DNA from: Tulasnella sp. 424
Lineage: Eukaryota > Basidiomycota > Agaricomycetes > Cantharellales > Tulasnellaceae
Assembly: GCA_019633425.1 (NCBI GenBank)
Contig: WSUB01000004.1
Location: forward strand, 186,001 to 250,000
Direction of reading: 5' to 3'
Length of the DNA: 64,000 nucleotides
The translations under genes and the position numbers were made by a program. Under the pieces are notes generated by a model. It was not told the DNA's origin and made no database searches. It was given only the letters and a program-made list of their open reading frames with translations. Shown here in pieces: positions 22,244 to 33,620 of this stretch. Numbering within the stretch: the stretch's first letter is position 1; every line of letters begins with the position of its first letter.

Positions 22244-23110
22244 TCAGCCTTTTTCGATGGGCAGTGATGGATGAGCCCTCATAGGAACATCTTTCCCAAC
22301 TGCGCCCGCCTCAACGACTGGAGGAACGGCAATCGCCGCAGCCTGAGGCTTCTTCCGTTCCTTTCCAGACCCCGAATGGAAGTCCTTCTTGTGCCTCTCC
22401 ATATTCTGCTTCCTCGTGAAGGTCCTCCCGCAGACGTCGCAATCGATCGTTGAGGGATTGGGGTTATACGGACACGCCGTACGCCAATGCCTCATCGGTT
22501 TCTTGGATTTGTTAGGGCACCTACACGCGGATAAGGGAGAAGGTGGGTTGAAAGACGTGATGGAGGTGAATGTCCTTTGAGAGCGCCGGTCGTCCATTTC
22601 CGAGTTGGCTGGTTCAATATCGCCGCCGGCACCGCCACCTGAAGAAGAGCCGTTACTGGAAACAGATGTCGGCCTGAGGTCTAGCTGGAAAATGTGTTGA
22701 CCGGGACCAAGGTTAGGTGCGAATAGGCGACGGTGCGGGCGGCTTCGCTTGATGTTGGGACTGGAAATGGAGGTCGGCGCTGATAGAGAAGTCGACACTG
22801 GATAAAGTCGTGGTGAAGTTGAGATGGGTGGTGGAGATGGAGAGCTGGTTACTGATGGACTCGAAGTGAGAGGTGGAGAGTGCCGTTGAGCGACCGGGCT
22901 CGGAGTGCCTTCGCTGGAGCTCAACTCTAGCTCGTCTTCTTCCAGCTCTTCCTCCTTCTTTGTAGTCGTAGCTGCGAGTTTAATGTCGTTCATGATTATA
23001 ACCGTTAGATCTTCGTTTGACCCCCGTCCGCTCTTGAGCCGTCGTAGTAGCGAGTATAAGTCGACAGACTGCAAGCGCGCGTCCGGGGTGGCGTAATGGA
23101 GGGTGTTCAA
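22244..23110 (-). CDS. Zinc-finger protein A9
   Basis: One exon of 288 residues on the minus strand, 137 bases from the end of the GEP4-like gene. The N-terminal 60 residues are unlike other family members (MNTLHYATPDARLQSVDLYSL) and end in a Lys/Glu-rich acidic run. A long Ser/Pro-rich region follows. The family module is CRC-x9-HW-x3-C with PYNPNPS, then C2H2 finger CDVC...H-x4-H. Unlike A1-A8 it is not at the extreme C-terminus; about 45 residues rich in Ala/Val and with a KERKKP basic patch follow. I see no LWxPFD island. It is the only member on the minus strand and separated from the others by two housekeeping genes. Confidence 0.8.
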   Translation of the reverse strand: MNTLHYATPDARLQSVDLYSLLRRLKSGRGSNEDLTVIIMNDIKLAATTTKKEEELEEDELELSSSEGTPSPVAQRHSPPLTSSPSVTSSPSPPPISTSPRLYPVSTSLSAPTSISSPNIKRSRPHRRLFAPNLGPGQHIFQLDLRPTSVSSNGSSSGGGAGGDIEPANSEMDDRRSQRTFTSITSFNPPSPLSACRCPNKSKKPMRHWRTACPYNPNPSTIDCDVCGRTFTRKQNMERHKKDFHSGSGKERKKPQAAAIAVPPVVEAGAVGKDVPMRAHPSLPIEKG

Positions 23111-25349
23111 TAACCTCCTATGGATTTGTTTTTGAGTATTTAAAGGGATGGCAGCGCCCGATGCAGTGCAGAGTGAGAGAAGCGTTTTAGGTCGGACTAT
23201 GAATCATATCGTAGCCCGGGAGAGAGGGGGGGCCATTGGGGACTGCATGCCTTTATATGCATGGTCCCCTCACCTGTACACCTACCAGTCAGAATCTGAA
23301 GGAGCTCCCAGGTACTTTGGTTCGCCCTTGCCATACAAGGCGAAAACGCGGTCCTCCCAGGGAAGAATATCACGTCAGGAATTTGGAAGGTTCCGCCCAC
23401 AATTTCGGGTCTGGGCAAGTCTGCTTGCTAGCAGTGCACGAGTGCACTGCACAGCGCGAAGGAGGGCCCTCAATCTCCTTTTAGGGACTAGCAAGGACCT
23501 TAACCCCTAAATCCCACGGCCAAAGTAAAAACAACACAATACACATTAAACACTTTTGCGGACATTCGGGGAGGGACTTTAGTGGTCAGGAATGGTATAA
23601 AGAGCGCCCCGAAGTCAAATACTTTTTCGAAAAGACCTCCCTTCTGCACGCATCTTCTCCCATCCGCGAGTCTTTATTACCAAACGCCTAGCAAACGAAG
23701 GCTTCGCAAGGACATGATCCAATGTGACCATCCAAGACAGAATGATTGCCGTAGTCAGGGTGCGATCAATGCGATTGACAAAGTTAGGAGCCGTTTCCGG
23801 AAGCTGGTTCCCCTGAGTTCAATGGCGGCAAAAGCACTAGGCCCTCAATTGAGTCAAGACATTTCAGTCGGAGTTGCTTTTACTTTGAATAGTAACCGAT
23901 CGAAAGTGTACACATTTGTACTGGCATTCTTGGTACTGTCGGCGTCCCACACCACTTTGGGAGCAACTGCCGGAGATCCGGGAGGGCCGGCCAGGTGCAA
24001 ATCGAGCTGCTGGGTGGTTCGCGGAAGATCAAAATGAGGTAATTGCATAAACTACAATCAAGCGGGGTAACGAAGTGATTACGTATCCACTGAGGAATGT
24101 CTGAAAAGTCTGAACGGGGATGTTCCCAAGATGATAGCCGAGGGTAGTTCGGGGTGCCCAAGTGCCCCGGATCGTTTACCATTCCTGCTATTCGATAACA
24201 ACCACGTGTCTGAGTTACTTGGTTTCAAGGCCGTTAAACTTTAACCATCAAAGACGTTGGCCACGGTCGGACTTTCATCCGAACAGTAAACGGAGCACTG
24301 TAGGAGAACGAAAGCCTGAGCTCTGCCTTCGCCCTTTGAAACCCACTCTCCTTGCTATAAATTTCAAACTTTATCAGTACCGAACTACCTTCTTTAACTC
24401 TCTCCTGAGTCGTTGACGATGATTCACCCTGCGGTAATACCGGGTACCTGGAATCAAAGGAGGAATTACCATCCTCGCCGTATCCTGGCCTGAATCTTCG
24501 ATTACAAGATCCTCGGATCGGTCCATATTCTCACCTGATTGTGATACCTGTAATACGGGTCTGTCGTATTTCTCGTGATTCTGTTGATCAGGACAAGGGG
24601 TACAGGTGACCGGAAGAAATGATGGCTCGCGAGGGGGCAAAGAATGAGTATCGATTAAATTCGAAGAGCGGATGTCGGCGGCCATGAGCTGGTTAAGTGG
24701 TTGGGTTTTCCTGCTTATCGAGAGCGTTGTGTATTGGGGAACCAACGTGGACGTAGCCTCGATCCCAACCTCTTTACAAGCTTCCCCAGTCCGAGTTCTA
24801 TTAAGCGAGCACGATCGCGCCCGTATGCACCATGTACACGATAATTCACGAACTCAGTCGAGACTGTCATTACGTGGCAAGAAAGCCTATCTAATTCGCT
24901 TACGTTCAAGTCGGAGCCGCTTCGACGGCGCGAGCCTCAGGTCGATGACAGAAAACGACGTCCTGCCATAGCTCTGCTCTTGAAAATACCCATCAAAACT
25001 ACCCTAATGAGAGTCACGGAGCTTCATTACCCCACTCCTCTCACCAGATGACTCAGCCGGTCACTAGTACTGGTTCGAGCGCGCCCCCGGAACCACCAAA
25101 TTTAAAGTCACACGGAAAGAATACGAGGTTCTTTCCTCTTTGATCCGGTGTGATATCTCACCTGAGTGGGAGCTTAACTTAAGAAAACACGATGCAAGGA
25201 CGAATGCTTAGTCTCAAAAAGGTCAGCCGCTTCAGCGCCTCATGACCGGACATATGGAACGCTAGGACAGGCGCGCCAATCATGCGATACTACATTCTTT
25301 ATCTCGACAGAACTTTACTTATAGCAGAATTAATTTTCTGCGGGGCTAA
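23111..25349. other. 2.2 kb without a supported gene
   Basis: Two TATA-like sites followed by C/T-rich leader-like sequence occur on the plus strand (GGTATAAAGAG near 23592; GCTATAAATTTC near 24353), but no frame after either is convincing. The frames 23582-24037 (plus) and 24374-24745 (minus) have no motif I recognise. These may be promoters of lost or very small genes. Confidence 0.35.
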
Positions 25350-25657
25350 CTAAGCACAGCTGCAATGCTTGTCCTGAGTAGCGCAATTGCATCCTTCACC
25401 GCTGCCACCGCACGAACACTAAATGGGGGGAGTCGACGTCAGGCGTGACGTGCGTAAAAGACATGGAGCCCAAACGCCGTACCTTGTCGGTGTGCTGGGA
25501 GTGGTTGCAGTCTTTGCAAGTGCACGAGTTTGGAGGGCAAGTGCAGCTGCTTGAGCCAGGGTTGCATTGCCTAAAAGATGGGAAGCGGAGTTGAGAAAAT
25601 TGGCCGAAGGGGGAGACGAGATACGTACTGGCAGTTATCTGAGCATCCACAAGACAT
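25350..25657 (-). CDS. Metallothionein, three short exons
   Basis: Exons on the minus strand are 25657-25629, 25570-25483 and 25418-25350, with GTACGT and GTACGG donors and TTTTAG and TTTAG acceptors. The spliced product has 61 residues, of which 15 are Cys, mostly as C-x-C pairs (MSCGCSDNC at the start, SCTCPPNSCTCKDC in the middle, CNCATQDKHCSCA at the end) plus three His. This is the classic pattern of fungal metallothioneins, cytosolic proteins that bind Cu, Zn or Cd through thiolate clusters. Two separated Cys-rich halves, split by a His-containing linker (NHSQHTDK), suggest a two-domain form. Each exon is too short to stand out alone, but reading frames join perfectly across both introns. 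Confidence 0.9.
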
Positions 25658-25815
25658 GATTGATTCGAATTCAATGTATGGTATGAGAAAACACTAGTGA
25701 AGATGGGGGTTTGGCTGATGTTGGTGAGACCAGAGAGTCCTTGAACAGCGGGTATATAAAGTCGAGTGAGGGCTTTTTTGGACATATCACTTGCAGAAAA
25801 GTGAATGACGTCACC
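25658..25815 (-). promoter_or_regulatory. Metallothionein promoter with TATA box and CRE palindrome
   Basis: On the minus strand a TTTATATACC box lies at about 25751-25760, roughly 100 bases before the start codon. A perfect CRE/ATF palindrome TGACGTCA is at 25806-25813. I found no clear copper-factor site by eye. Stress-linked control by a bZIP factor is an inference. Confidence 0.6.
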
Positions 25816-26517
25816 AGCCGCGTATTCTGTGGACGACGGTGGAGCGCGTCACATGAACGGCGATCTTACGTATCTTATCATGTCATGCGGAAGGAACGCT
25901 TTTTGTGTGTGGCGCTGGACCTCGGAGCTTGATCCAAATGTACTCGTGATGGAATGCGAGATTAATATGATGAGGTATGTTCGAATTCAGGTTCGAAGCC
26001 ACCAGCATGATACCCGTTGCCGGAGGGCACAATATCCTGATGCAACTACCATATTGGTTTGTTGCAACCTCTAGCGGTGGTTCGTGAGCAGACTACAAGC
26101 CTGAACCACGTTGTACGAGAGGAGATAACTCAATAGCATGTCTCCGGACTTCCTCCTTTGGCTTGGGACGAGACTCTAGATCTCAGGAACACAAAGCCGG
26201 GCGACGGGTGGCTCCGAGATGCGGGTCCAATGACCTGCGTTTCGACCTGGAGGTCGATTCCCTTGCAAGGGAGTGAATGATCTCACTACTCGCGGTATCT
26301 CACGGACGACGCTTAGAGCACATCACGGGAACTGCGTCTTTGCGCATGCATCTTATTACCAGAGTGCGCCAAATTCCTTCTGCGTGTTACGCCAGACCTG
26401 GAACTTGAATTTAAGTCACCGTTAGTAATGGGAGGGAGGCAGTCATAGTGTATATTCAAATCCGAGCCAACATCGTCAGACCGGTGGTAGATGGCCTTCT
26501 ATCCTGGTATAACTACC
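25816..26517. other. Spacer between metallothionein and MACPF gene
   Basis: No gene is visible in this stretch; short frames have no recognisable features. Confidence 0.4.
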
Positions 26518-28404
26518 CTACTTAGGCACGGGATAGATGTACCACCGGGTATCGTCGGCAATGTATCCCCATTTCTGCGCTGCCTCAACATCCTCCTTCG
26601 TCATCGATGGAAAGAACGCGTTGTCAATATACACAGAATTGTACGTTCGGCTCAAAGGAATCGTGCCTGGCTTTTGATCGTTATAGACGTAGCATGCGAT
26701 GCCCTGGTCCCAGAATCCCCACTCGTTGATGTGCTTGTTCCTCTCATCCTGGCTGGTCGTAAACCCATGCCGCGTCCCGTTGTAGATGTGGTAGAGCGGA
26801 ACGGCTCCGTCGATAGGGGTCGTGAGCACTGTTCCAATGGGTCCGTCGCTGGCCCATAGACCACTGTCCTTGGTGACCGGAAGCTTGGAGGGATCTTGCT
26901 CGGTGCTGAGGCAATGTCTTCCTACTTTGTCCCTAAACTGATAGAGTGGCGTCTTGAAGACAGACAGGGCAATCTTCAACTGGGTTTGCTTGTTGAACAA
27001 GGCGAGGACGGACTGGACTTCCAACACCCGCGTGACACCCCATTTGCGAGGGTCGGACAAGCTCTCTCGCCACTTGAAGACGCTTTGTTCTCTGCAAACA
27101 ACGCAAGCCCAGTGAGCTTAATAACAATAGACACCTTGTAAAAATCCAAGTCGTGCACTCACTCGATGGCGCCACCCTAAATGTACTCAGAGAATCACGT
27201 AAACGTTTGTTCGGAAAATGGCACGTCCCCAGAAAACTTACAACCGTGTAGAAGTGCAATGCCTCAAACTCATTCTCCTGCTGCTGGGTCTGCGTAGTTT
27301 TGGTCCCACCGCCGACTTTGGCTTCAACGTCGGCCGGTCCGAACTTCTTGCCCAACGTTACGCGCATCTCCTTCTTAACGGAGGACTCGGTTGCCTGCCA
27401 TCGCAATGTGTCAGCACTCGATGCACGAACTCCTGGAGTATGATCTCTACCTGTGCATCCAGGATCTTCTCCGTCGTCGAATGCTTCATGCCACCCACTT
27501 CTACCGACGTCACGAACATGCTTCCATAGAAGGCCAACACTCTCTTGATCTCTTGAGTGCGTTGCAGCTCGTTCGGGAGCGCAAGCGCTTTCATGATGCG
27601 CTCATTAAAGTCGGGGTGAGGCTTGAGTTGAGAGACGTAATCCTTCATGGACATTGTGCAGTGGGCAAAGTTATATCGACCCGTAATGTAGAGGTGCTTT
27701 TGCGACTCGGACCCAGCAGTCGACTGAGATAACGATGCCTCAACTCCGATGTCAACCCAAGGAGTCTTAGCAGCCAAGCTGGCGTCGACCCAGCCCGCCT
27801 TGAGGTAGGAGGAGCTGCGAGAGGAATAGGTAGTTACGATGTCCTGTTGTCCTTCGTCGCCATAAGCAAAAGCGATACGGTCCAGAGAGAGCTCCGCAAC
27901 GACAGGTCGGTTGGTGTACTTCGGGCCCTCTTCGCCGGCCGCGTCGAAACCAAAGCCAATGCGGGATTTTTGGAACTGTATTCGGAGTGCACACGGACGA
28001 CATTGAGAGACCATTGATAGAGATCGCGACCACTTACGAGGAAATCCTTCTCAGAGACCGTGAGGCCGTCTTTTGCTGAAAAGCTTTTGCCGCCGACGTT
28101 GATGTGAACCGAATCGTCCTAAAGCCGAAACATACAAAGCGTCATTGATCTGCATCTAGCGGGACCACCTTGGGGTGCTCACCTCAGGATCTTGAATGTC
28201 GGTCCAAATCAACCGTTCCTCTCTAGCTTTGGGGAGGCTGATGTTAGAGTTTGCGACTTTGAAAAGGTCTTGTGAGGACATGATGCTTTGGCTCTGAGCG
28301 ATGGCCCTGAGGGCGCTCAGTGTGGCGGTATCTTCAACCTTGACGGTGACGGTTTGAGGCTTGGGCGCGCCGTCGTGCTTGGTAATGGTCAATGAGGCCA
28401 ACAT
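26518..28404 (-). CDS. MACPF-domain protein with DUF5648-like C-terminus
   Basis: Six exons on the minus strand (28404-28183, 28118-28038, 27975-27451, 27394-27242, 27176-27163, 27091-26518) give 522 residues in a continuous frame. Exon 5 is only 14 bases. An N-terminal domain of about 100 residues (LTITKHDG start) leads into a MACPF domain with the signature YGSMFVTSVEVGG, which fits Y-G-T-H-[FY]-x6-G-G with TH replaced by SM. The domain ends with W-x-x-SLSDP-x-x-W. The last 150 residues have two PLYxxYN and EWGFWDQGIACYVY-type repeats of the DUF5648 sort. No signal peptide is seen. MACPF proteins oligomerise into membrane pores; in fungi some act with aegerolysins. No aegerolysin gene was seen here. 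Pore formation is inferred from the family. Confidence 0.85.
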
Positions 28405-28540
28405 GATTCTGTTTGAGTGCTATTCGAGGAGTGAAGTGCGGTTGTTGTGATGCTTGATCAGGCAGAGACGCAAGCGCATATTTATATGCCGGCGGGACAT
28501 GACGATACCTGCAATAGCTGGCCGTTCGGTGTCGCATTCG
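28405..28540 (-). promoter_or_regulatory. MACPF gene promoter
   Basis: A TATAAATA box on the minus strand (28479-28486) lies about 75 bases before the start codon. The same arrangement, a TATA-like box in a GCAAGCGTATATTTATATG context, recurs before the decayed copy near 30870 and before the fragment near 36170, so the promoter was duplicated with the gene. Confidence 0.65.
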
Positions 28541-28782
28541 GGATTTGGGATGTTCCTTATTGTGTGAAGAGGCTCAAATTGGACGACCTTCAGTCTCAGG
28601 CAACATTGTCTGAAATTCTCTTGGCGTGCGCCTTTTAGACCCGAACAAGATTATCCCAACCAATGGCGGCAGAGCATCACGAGTTATTCGAGGCCTGCGC
28701 GCTTAGAGTCAGGTAAAAGAAGAACTGACGCTGAGAATCTTCTCAGGCTTTTGTATGGAGGGCATTCACGCGACCACCAATA

Positions 28783-29123
28783 GGGCGGTTCACGCAGACG
28801 ACAACTACGCGACAGCGACGCGAAAACGAAAGACGAGAGCGACGCGAAAACGAAAGACGAAAACGGCGCGAAAACGAAAGATGAAACGTCACAAAAACGA
28901 GCTCGAGGCTAACGGAGGACGTCCCCCGTTTTTGTAAAAACAATTTGAAGGGTCCATTTTTGCAAAAAAGCGTTTGGAGCTCACCTGTCCAGAACTCGTT
29001 TTGCAAAAAAGATGTTTATATAAAAACGGTCTCGAGTTCTGGGTTGCCGGATGGACGCCGGCCTTTAGTTTTGCTCTTCGTTTTTGCGCCGTTTTCGCGC
29101 CGTTTCGCCTGAGTGAACCGGCC
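28783..29123. mobile_element. MITE-like non-autonomous DNA transposon
   Basis: The left end (GGGCGGTTCACGCAG) and the reverse complement of the right end (GGCCGGTTCACTCAG) form imperfect terminal inverted repeats, flanked on both sides by TA. Inside, repeats of GCGAAAACGAAAG near the left and GTTTTCGCGCCGTTT near the right extend the inverted symmetry. The middle is rich in GTTTTTGCAAAAAA. It is 341 bases long with no coding capacity. The family (TA target: Tc1/mariner-like; or three-base target: PIF/Harbinger-like) is uncertain. Confidence 0.7.
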
Positions 29124-29365
29124 TAATGGTTCGAATAACAATTAGCGCTTCATTCGGAGATGTCTAGAGCCGAGCTGGGAGTAGGAGAAGCTGATACTCG
29201 GCGGATGTAGTGTCTCGTCGACAGCGTCTTCCCTGCTAGCAGGAAATCACGTACGGACCTCGAACCCAGTCGACGAAAACAGACGCAGATGAAAGTACCT
29301 TTGCAGCTTTTCAAGCTCTAAGCCCCTAGCGCGATATCCGCGGAGGGCACAATATCCCGATGCAA

Positions 29366-30764
29366 CTACCCTACTTGGAATGGAGGTAGCACCGGAAATA
29401 ATCGTCGAGCTTCTTGTATCCAGATTTCTTCGCAGCCCCAATATAGGTTGTCACCGAAATTCTCATTCCACGTTTGGCTCAAAGGAATGGTGCCCGGCTT
29501 TTGAGTGTTACAGACGTAGCTCACGATGCCCTGGTCACAGAAGCCCCACTCGCCGACGTGCTTGTTCCTCTCATCCAGGCTGTTCGTGAGCACATGCCGT
29601 GACCCGTTGTAGACGTGGTAGAACGGAACAGCTCCGTCGATAGGGGCAGTGACCGCTGTTCCAATGGGTTCGTAGTTGACCCATTGGCCATCTGCGGTGA
29701 CGGGAAGCTTGGAGGGATCGGAATCGATGCCCAGGCAATACCTTCCTGCTTTGTTCCTAGACTGATAGAGCGGCGCCTTGAAGACAGAAATCGCAATCTC
29801 AACTTGCCGAACAAAGTGAGGACGGATTGGACTTTCAACACCCGCGTGACGCCCCATTTGTGAGGCTCGGACAGGCTCTCTCGCCACTTGCCGAAGCTTG
29901 GGGCTCTGCAAAAGGCGCAAGCCCAGTGAGTTCAATGATGACAGCCTGCTCGAACTCGGGGTGAGGTTTGAGCTGAGTAATGTATCCTTCATGAACATGT
30001 TGCAATGGGCGAAGTTATATCAACCTGTGATGCAGAGGTGCTTTTGGGACTCGGACCCAGTAGACGACAGGTAAAACGACGCATCAATACTGACGTCGGC
30101 CCAAGGAGTCTTGGCAGCCAAGCTGGCGTTGACTCAGCCAGCCTAGAGGTAGGAAGAGCTGCGAGAAGAATAAGCAGTTACTACGTCCTGCTCGCCTTCA
30201 TCGCCATAAGCAAAACCGATACGGTCTGGGGAAATGTCCTCAACGACTTGTCAGCTGGTTTATTTCGGACCTTCTTCCCGGCCGCGTCGAACCCGAAGCC
30301 GATTCGGGACTTTTTGGAACTGTGGACGACACGCATATAGACGGAGTGAGAGACCACTGAACAGAGATCGAAGATGACTGCACGACCACTTACGAGAAAA
30401 TCCTTCTCCGAGTTGGTGAGACCGTCTTTCATTGAGAAGCTTTTGCCACCGACGTTGATGTGGACCGAATCGTCCTGAAGTCGAAAGATGAAAAGCGTCG
30501 TCGATCAGCAACGCAGTGAGACCTCCTGGGAATGTTCATCTCGGGAGCTCGAATGTCGATCCAAATCATGTTGCTGCACGACCTTTTCAACGTCGCCAAC
30601 TCCAGCATCAGCCTCCCCGAGGCTAGAGTGGAACGGTTGATGCTTTGGCTCTGAGCGATAGCCCTGCCCAGGGCACTGAGTATGGCGGTATCGTCAACCT
30701 TGACAGTGACGGTTCGAAGCTTAGACGCGCCATCGTGCTTGGTAATAATCAATGAAGCCAGCAT
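29366..30764 (-). pseudogene. Decayed tandem copy of the MACPF gene
   Basis: The order of homologous pieces follows the intact gene at 26518-28404. The first exon (from 30764) is recognisable but frameshifted after about 45 residues. The short second exon is present near 30390-30475. The third exon begins near 30320 but loses frame within 20 residues and is then cut: sequence equivalent to the MACPF signature, exon 4 and the microexon is missing. The frame joins the start of exon 6 near 29940 and continues through a DUF5648-like tail that is missing its last part. With the pore signature deleted, it is very unlikely to be functional. A promoter copy lies near 30870. Confidence 0.85.
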
Positions 30765-30939
30765 GACTGTGTTTGAGTGTTATTCGAGGAGCGAAGTTCT
30801 CTGAAATTCTAGCTGCGTTGAGTAGCGGAGCTGTTGTGATGTTTGATCCAGCAGAGTCGCGAGTCCTTATCTATATGCCAGCGGAGCTTGACGGAACCAA
30901 TAGCTAGTAATTGGAAGTCGCATTCGGGATATGTCACGC

Positions 30940-31390
30940 GTGTACGAGTGCGAAAAGGTAGAGGCGAGACCGCGAGCGAAGTGTATCATAAACTGTTGTT
31001 CGCAATCACATATTACACGCGGATTAAACCAAGGGCTTTGAAGCCTTTGAGCTACATCTGGAGTGAAATGGGAGCGAAATGACCTGAGGAATGCGAGAAT
31101 AGGACTCCCACGGTTCCGTGATTACAAATCAAGCTGCAATTCCCAGTTCTCATTTCAGCTATCTTCGTGCTTCCAATTAACACAGGGAGCTTGAGCCTTT
31201 TGAGATATATCTGGAGCGAAACAGGAGTGAAATCAACTGAGGAATATCCTGGGCCTCTTCGTGGTTTGTTAACTTGAAGGTTTAGCCACATTGTCTACGT
31301 CCCACGGTTCTTGCGATTACAAATCAAGACCAACGGCCAGCCCCATTTCAGCTTGAGCTCTCTTCGCGTTCTGCTTCAGATTTGGAGACA
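30940..31390. repeat. Dispersed repeat, inverted copy at 51840-52170
   Basis: Sequence such as AGCGAAGTGTATCAT...GGAGCGAAATGACCTGAGGAATGCG reappears in reverse complement at 51840-52170. Within this block a shorter unit starting near TCCCACGGTT and ATTACAAATCAAG is itself repeated in tandem (about 31110 and 31300). The phrase CTACGTCCCAC also occurs near 36270 and in reverse near 51955 and 57165. The element is unclassified and may have seeded the large inverted duplication. Confidence 0.65.
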
Positions 31391-32329
31391 GCCGCATGCA
31401 TCTACGAAGATACATAGCATAAGGATTTTGGCATTCCCTTAACGATATTCGTTTGTTGAATTATTCGGCGATGGTTCCTTAGCAGATTACAAGCTTGAAT
31501 ATCCTCTCACTGTAGGAAGCTTTTTTTTTTTCGAAATATTATGGACCTTCTCCTCGGGCAGAGAAGAGACTCTCCGAAGACGGAAGCCGGCTAGCCAAAG
31601 TCGAACCGCGGAGATAACGGGTTCAATGCATTTCATTTCGACCTGAAATCAGGTCACCTTTTCACTGCAACAGGCAGTAATATGCCTAGTGACCCCTGCA
31701 TTCACTCTGTACTCCGAGCTTCAGCGGCTCTAATCGAGAACACTGTCTGTCTGGTATCTCAACCCCTGACTCAGTCAAAAGGCACTGTTCTCCAGAGATA
31801 TTAGCTCCCACTTTGGCCCGTCGTTTACATGACGATAACATCAAAATTCCAGACTCGTCAGCTACATGATGAATTGGTAGATGCTTCGACTGATTGGGAA
31901 CACATCTGGTACTTTAAGCGACGCCCAATCCCGGACTGGAAAGGATCGAAATGGAAGGTTCCAAATGATCTATCTGGCTTCTCAAATGACTAGGAACTGA
32001 GACAATGTGGTCAGCGCAACGTGCGCACGTCGAGGGAATTGTCCAAATGGAGTTGCCATATCTCACGTATCGACGTCCCATCAGAGACTCACGGATGCCA
32101 ACCCTCCATTATCATCTGCAACCGTTATACCCATCTTTATCGAAGCTTGTTGATCTCTGTGCTGTGTATGTGACTACGATGGATGGGTAGCGAATACTCT
32201 CCAAGACGATACTAGTACGCCTCGATTCTCCATCTCCTTCAGACTCTACAGATTACTGTTGGTGACTCTCCTCACAGTAGGATGGATCTAGAGATTTTAT
32301 ACCACTTACATCGGGATCATTACGTCTTA

Positions 32330-33620
32330 CTTGGCGTCTAGGCCTTATCACTTATTCGACGGCTTCGCTCGAGCCCTTCCACGTACTCCTTCGCCCGCGA
32401 TCAGTTTCAATCCGAACCACCGCCCTCCTAATCGGCCGCTCCCTTCTTACAAATGCGTGCGACACAGCTACGATCTTTCAGCCTCTCTCATCACCTCGAC
32501 GTTACTATTCAACCTGGCAAGACAACACTCTGAAACACCAATCCGGCTCCCATCGCTCGCCCCTCGCCATGTATATCTGATCTCACTCTAATATACCATG
32601 CTCATACATCAACGTTACGCTATTATCTATGACCTGTTACTTGACAAGTGGTATTTTTCAATGGGAAGCCTCTGCTCATGCGTGGAGCTACCTTGGGCGA
32701 AAACGTTGACGTATCCCACCAGTGATGTGCTGAGTTCGCCAGGTCGCCTCTCCCTAGTTAATGCCCACCGGCTCGTATACTTGCTCTTACTGAGGATACA
32801 ATATCTCTCCGTGACAAACTCTCCCTGCCGCGCATTTACGATGGCTCCCAGCATAGATAACTTCTATTCGTATCACCACCGCCGCATTCGCCCCAAGACC
32901 AGCGGCATCACATACAGAAGAGCGTTTACAAGAGCCACCACCAAGAACAAGCATAAAGAGCCTGTCTAACGGTCCTTCGAGCGCCGAGCGATGGCAGTGC
33001 ATTCGGTTGCGGAAGCAAGAAGGTACATCGAGCGATGCCGTTTCTGACTACACACGTAGAAGGCCTTTCGAACCGTCAGGAGAGTACATTGATATGACTA
33101 GCATCTGTTTTATGTCGTTAGCCTTTAGTAGGACAGATCTATCTAACCTCCCACCATGCAAGCTTGAAGTCAGACTGCTATACGGCCAACTCCCCCTCTG
33201 CGTTTCATGCGAGAATAAAGAGTCGCCCTGCTGGAGACCGTATGATGGGGCTATATGTTAGTATAGAGATGCGGGCACGACGTATTGCCCGAAGGAATAG
33301 GGCGTGCCATGCTAGTCAGAGGCCTAGGACCAGAGAGCGTGCTGTGTGCGCCATCCACGACTATCCAAAGGAATCGGATCAGTTGCAATTAATATCTTGG
33401 TTTGCCCCCGCGACAACCCTAACGGAAGTTGTCTGCGTACAGATACTGCAGTGCAAACCGTCAAGCTCAGGTGCGTCCTTCGAAGGAGTAGCGCTCTTGA
33501 TGGCGGTTCGATCGACGTCTGGCGCAGAATCACCTGAGCGAAGGCACCTTCCGGTCTGAAGAGGTGGGCTTCATACGTTAGCGACGCTCCCTCCTGCGGA
33601 ATAGCCCCCTTCAACGTTCC
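32330..33620 (+). pseudogene. Decayed companion gene, left arm module 1
   Basis: This is homologous to the best preserved copy in the centre (about 50703-49805, minus) and to 61350-60600 in the right arm. A start-like MAPSIDNFYSY reading begins at 32840 and stops after about 40 codons. The block equivalent to LQCESLSSGASFEGVELL is readable near 33450-33500. Both arms share a one-base loss at GGCTTCATACGTTAG relative to the centre, and the PGDG region is out of frame here. I do not recognise the protein family. Confidence 0.55.

Noticed and set aside
28755..28937. Plus-strand frame rich in KRKT repeats, looking like a basic DNA-binding peptide
   Set aside because: The repeats are the GCGAAAACGAAAG subterminal repeats of the MITE-like element, so the frame is a by-product.
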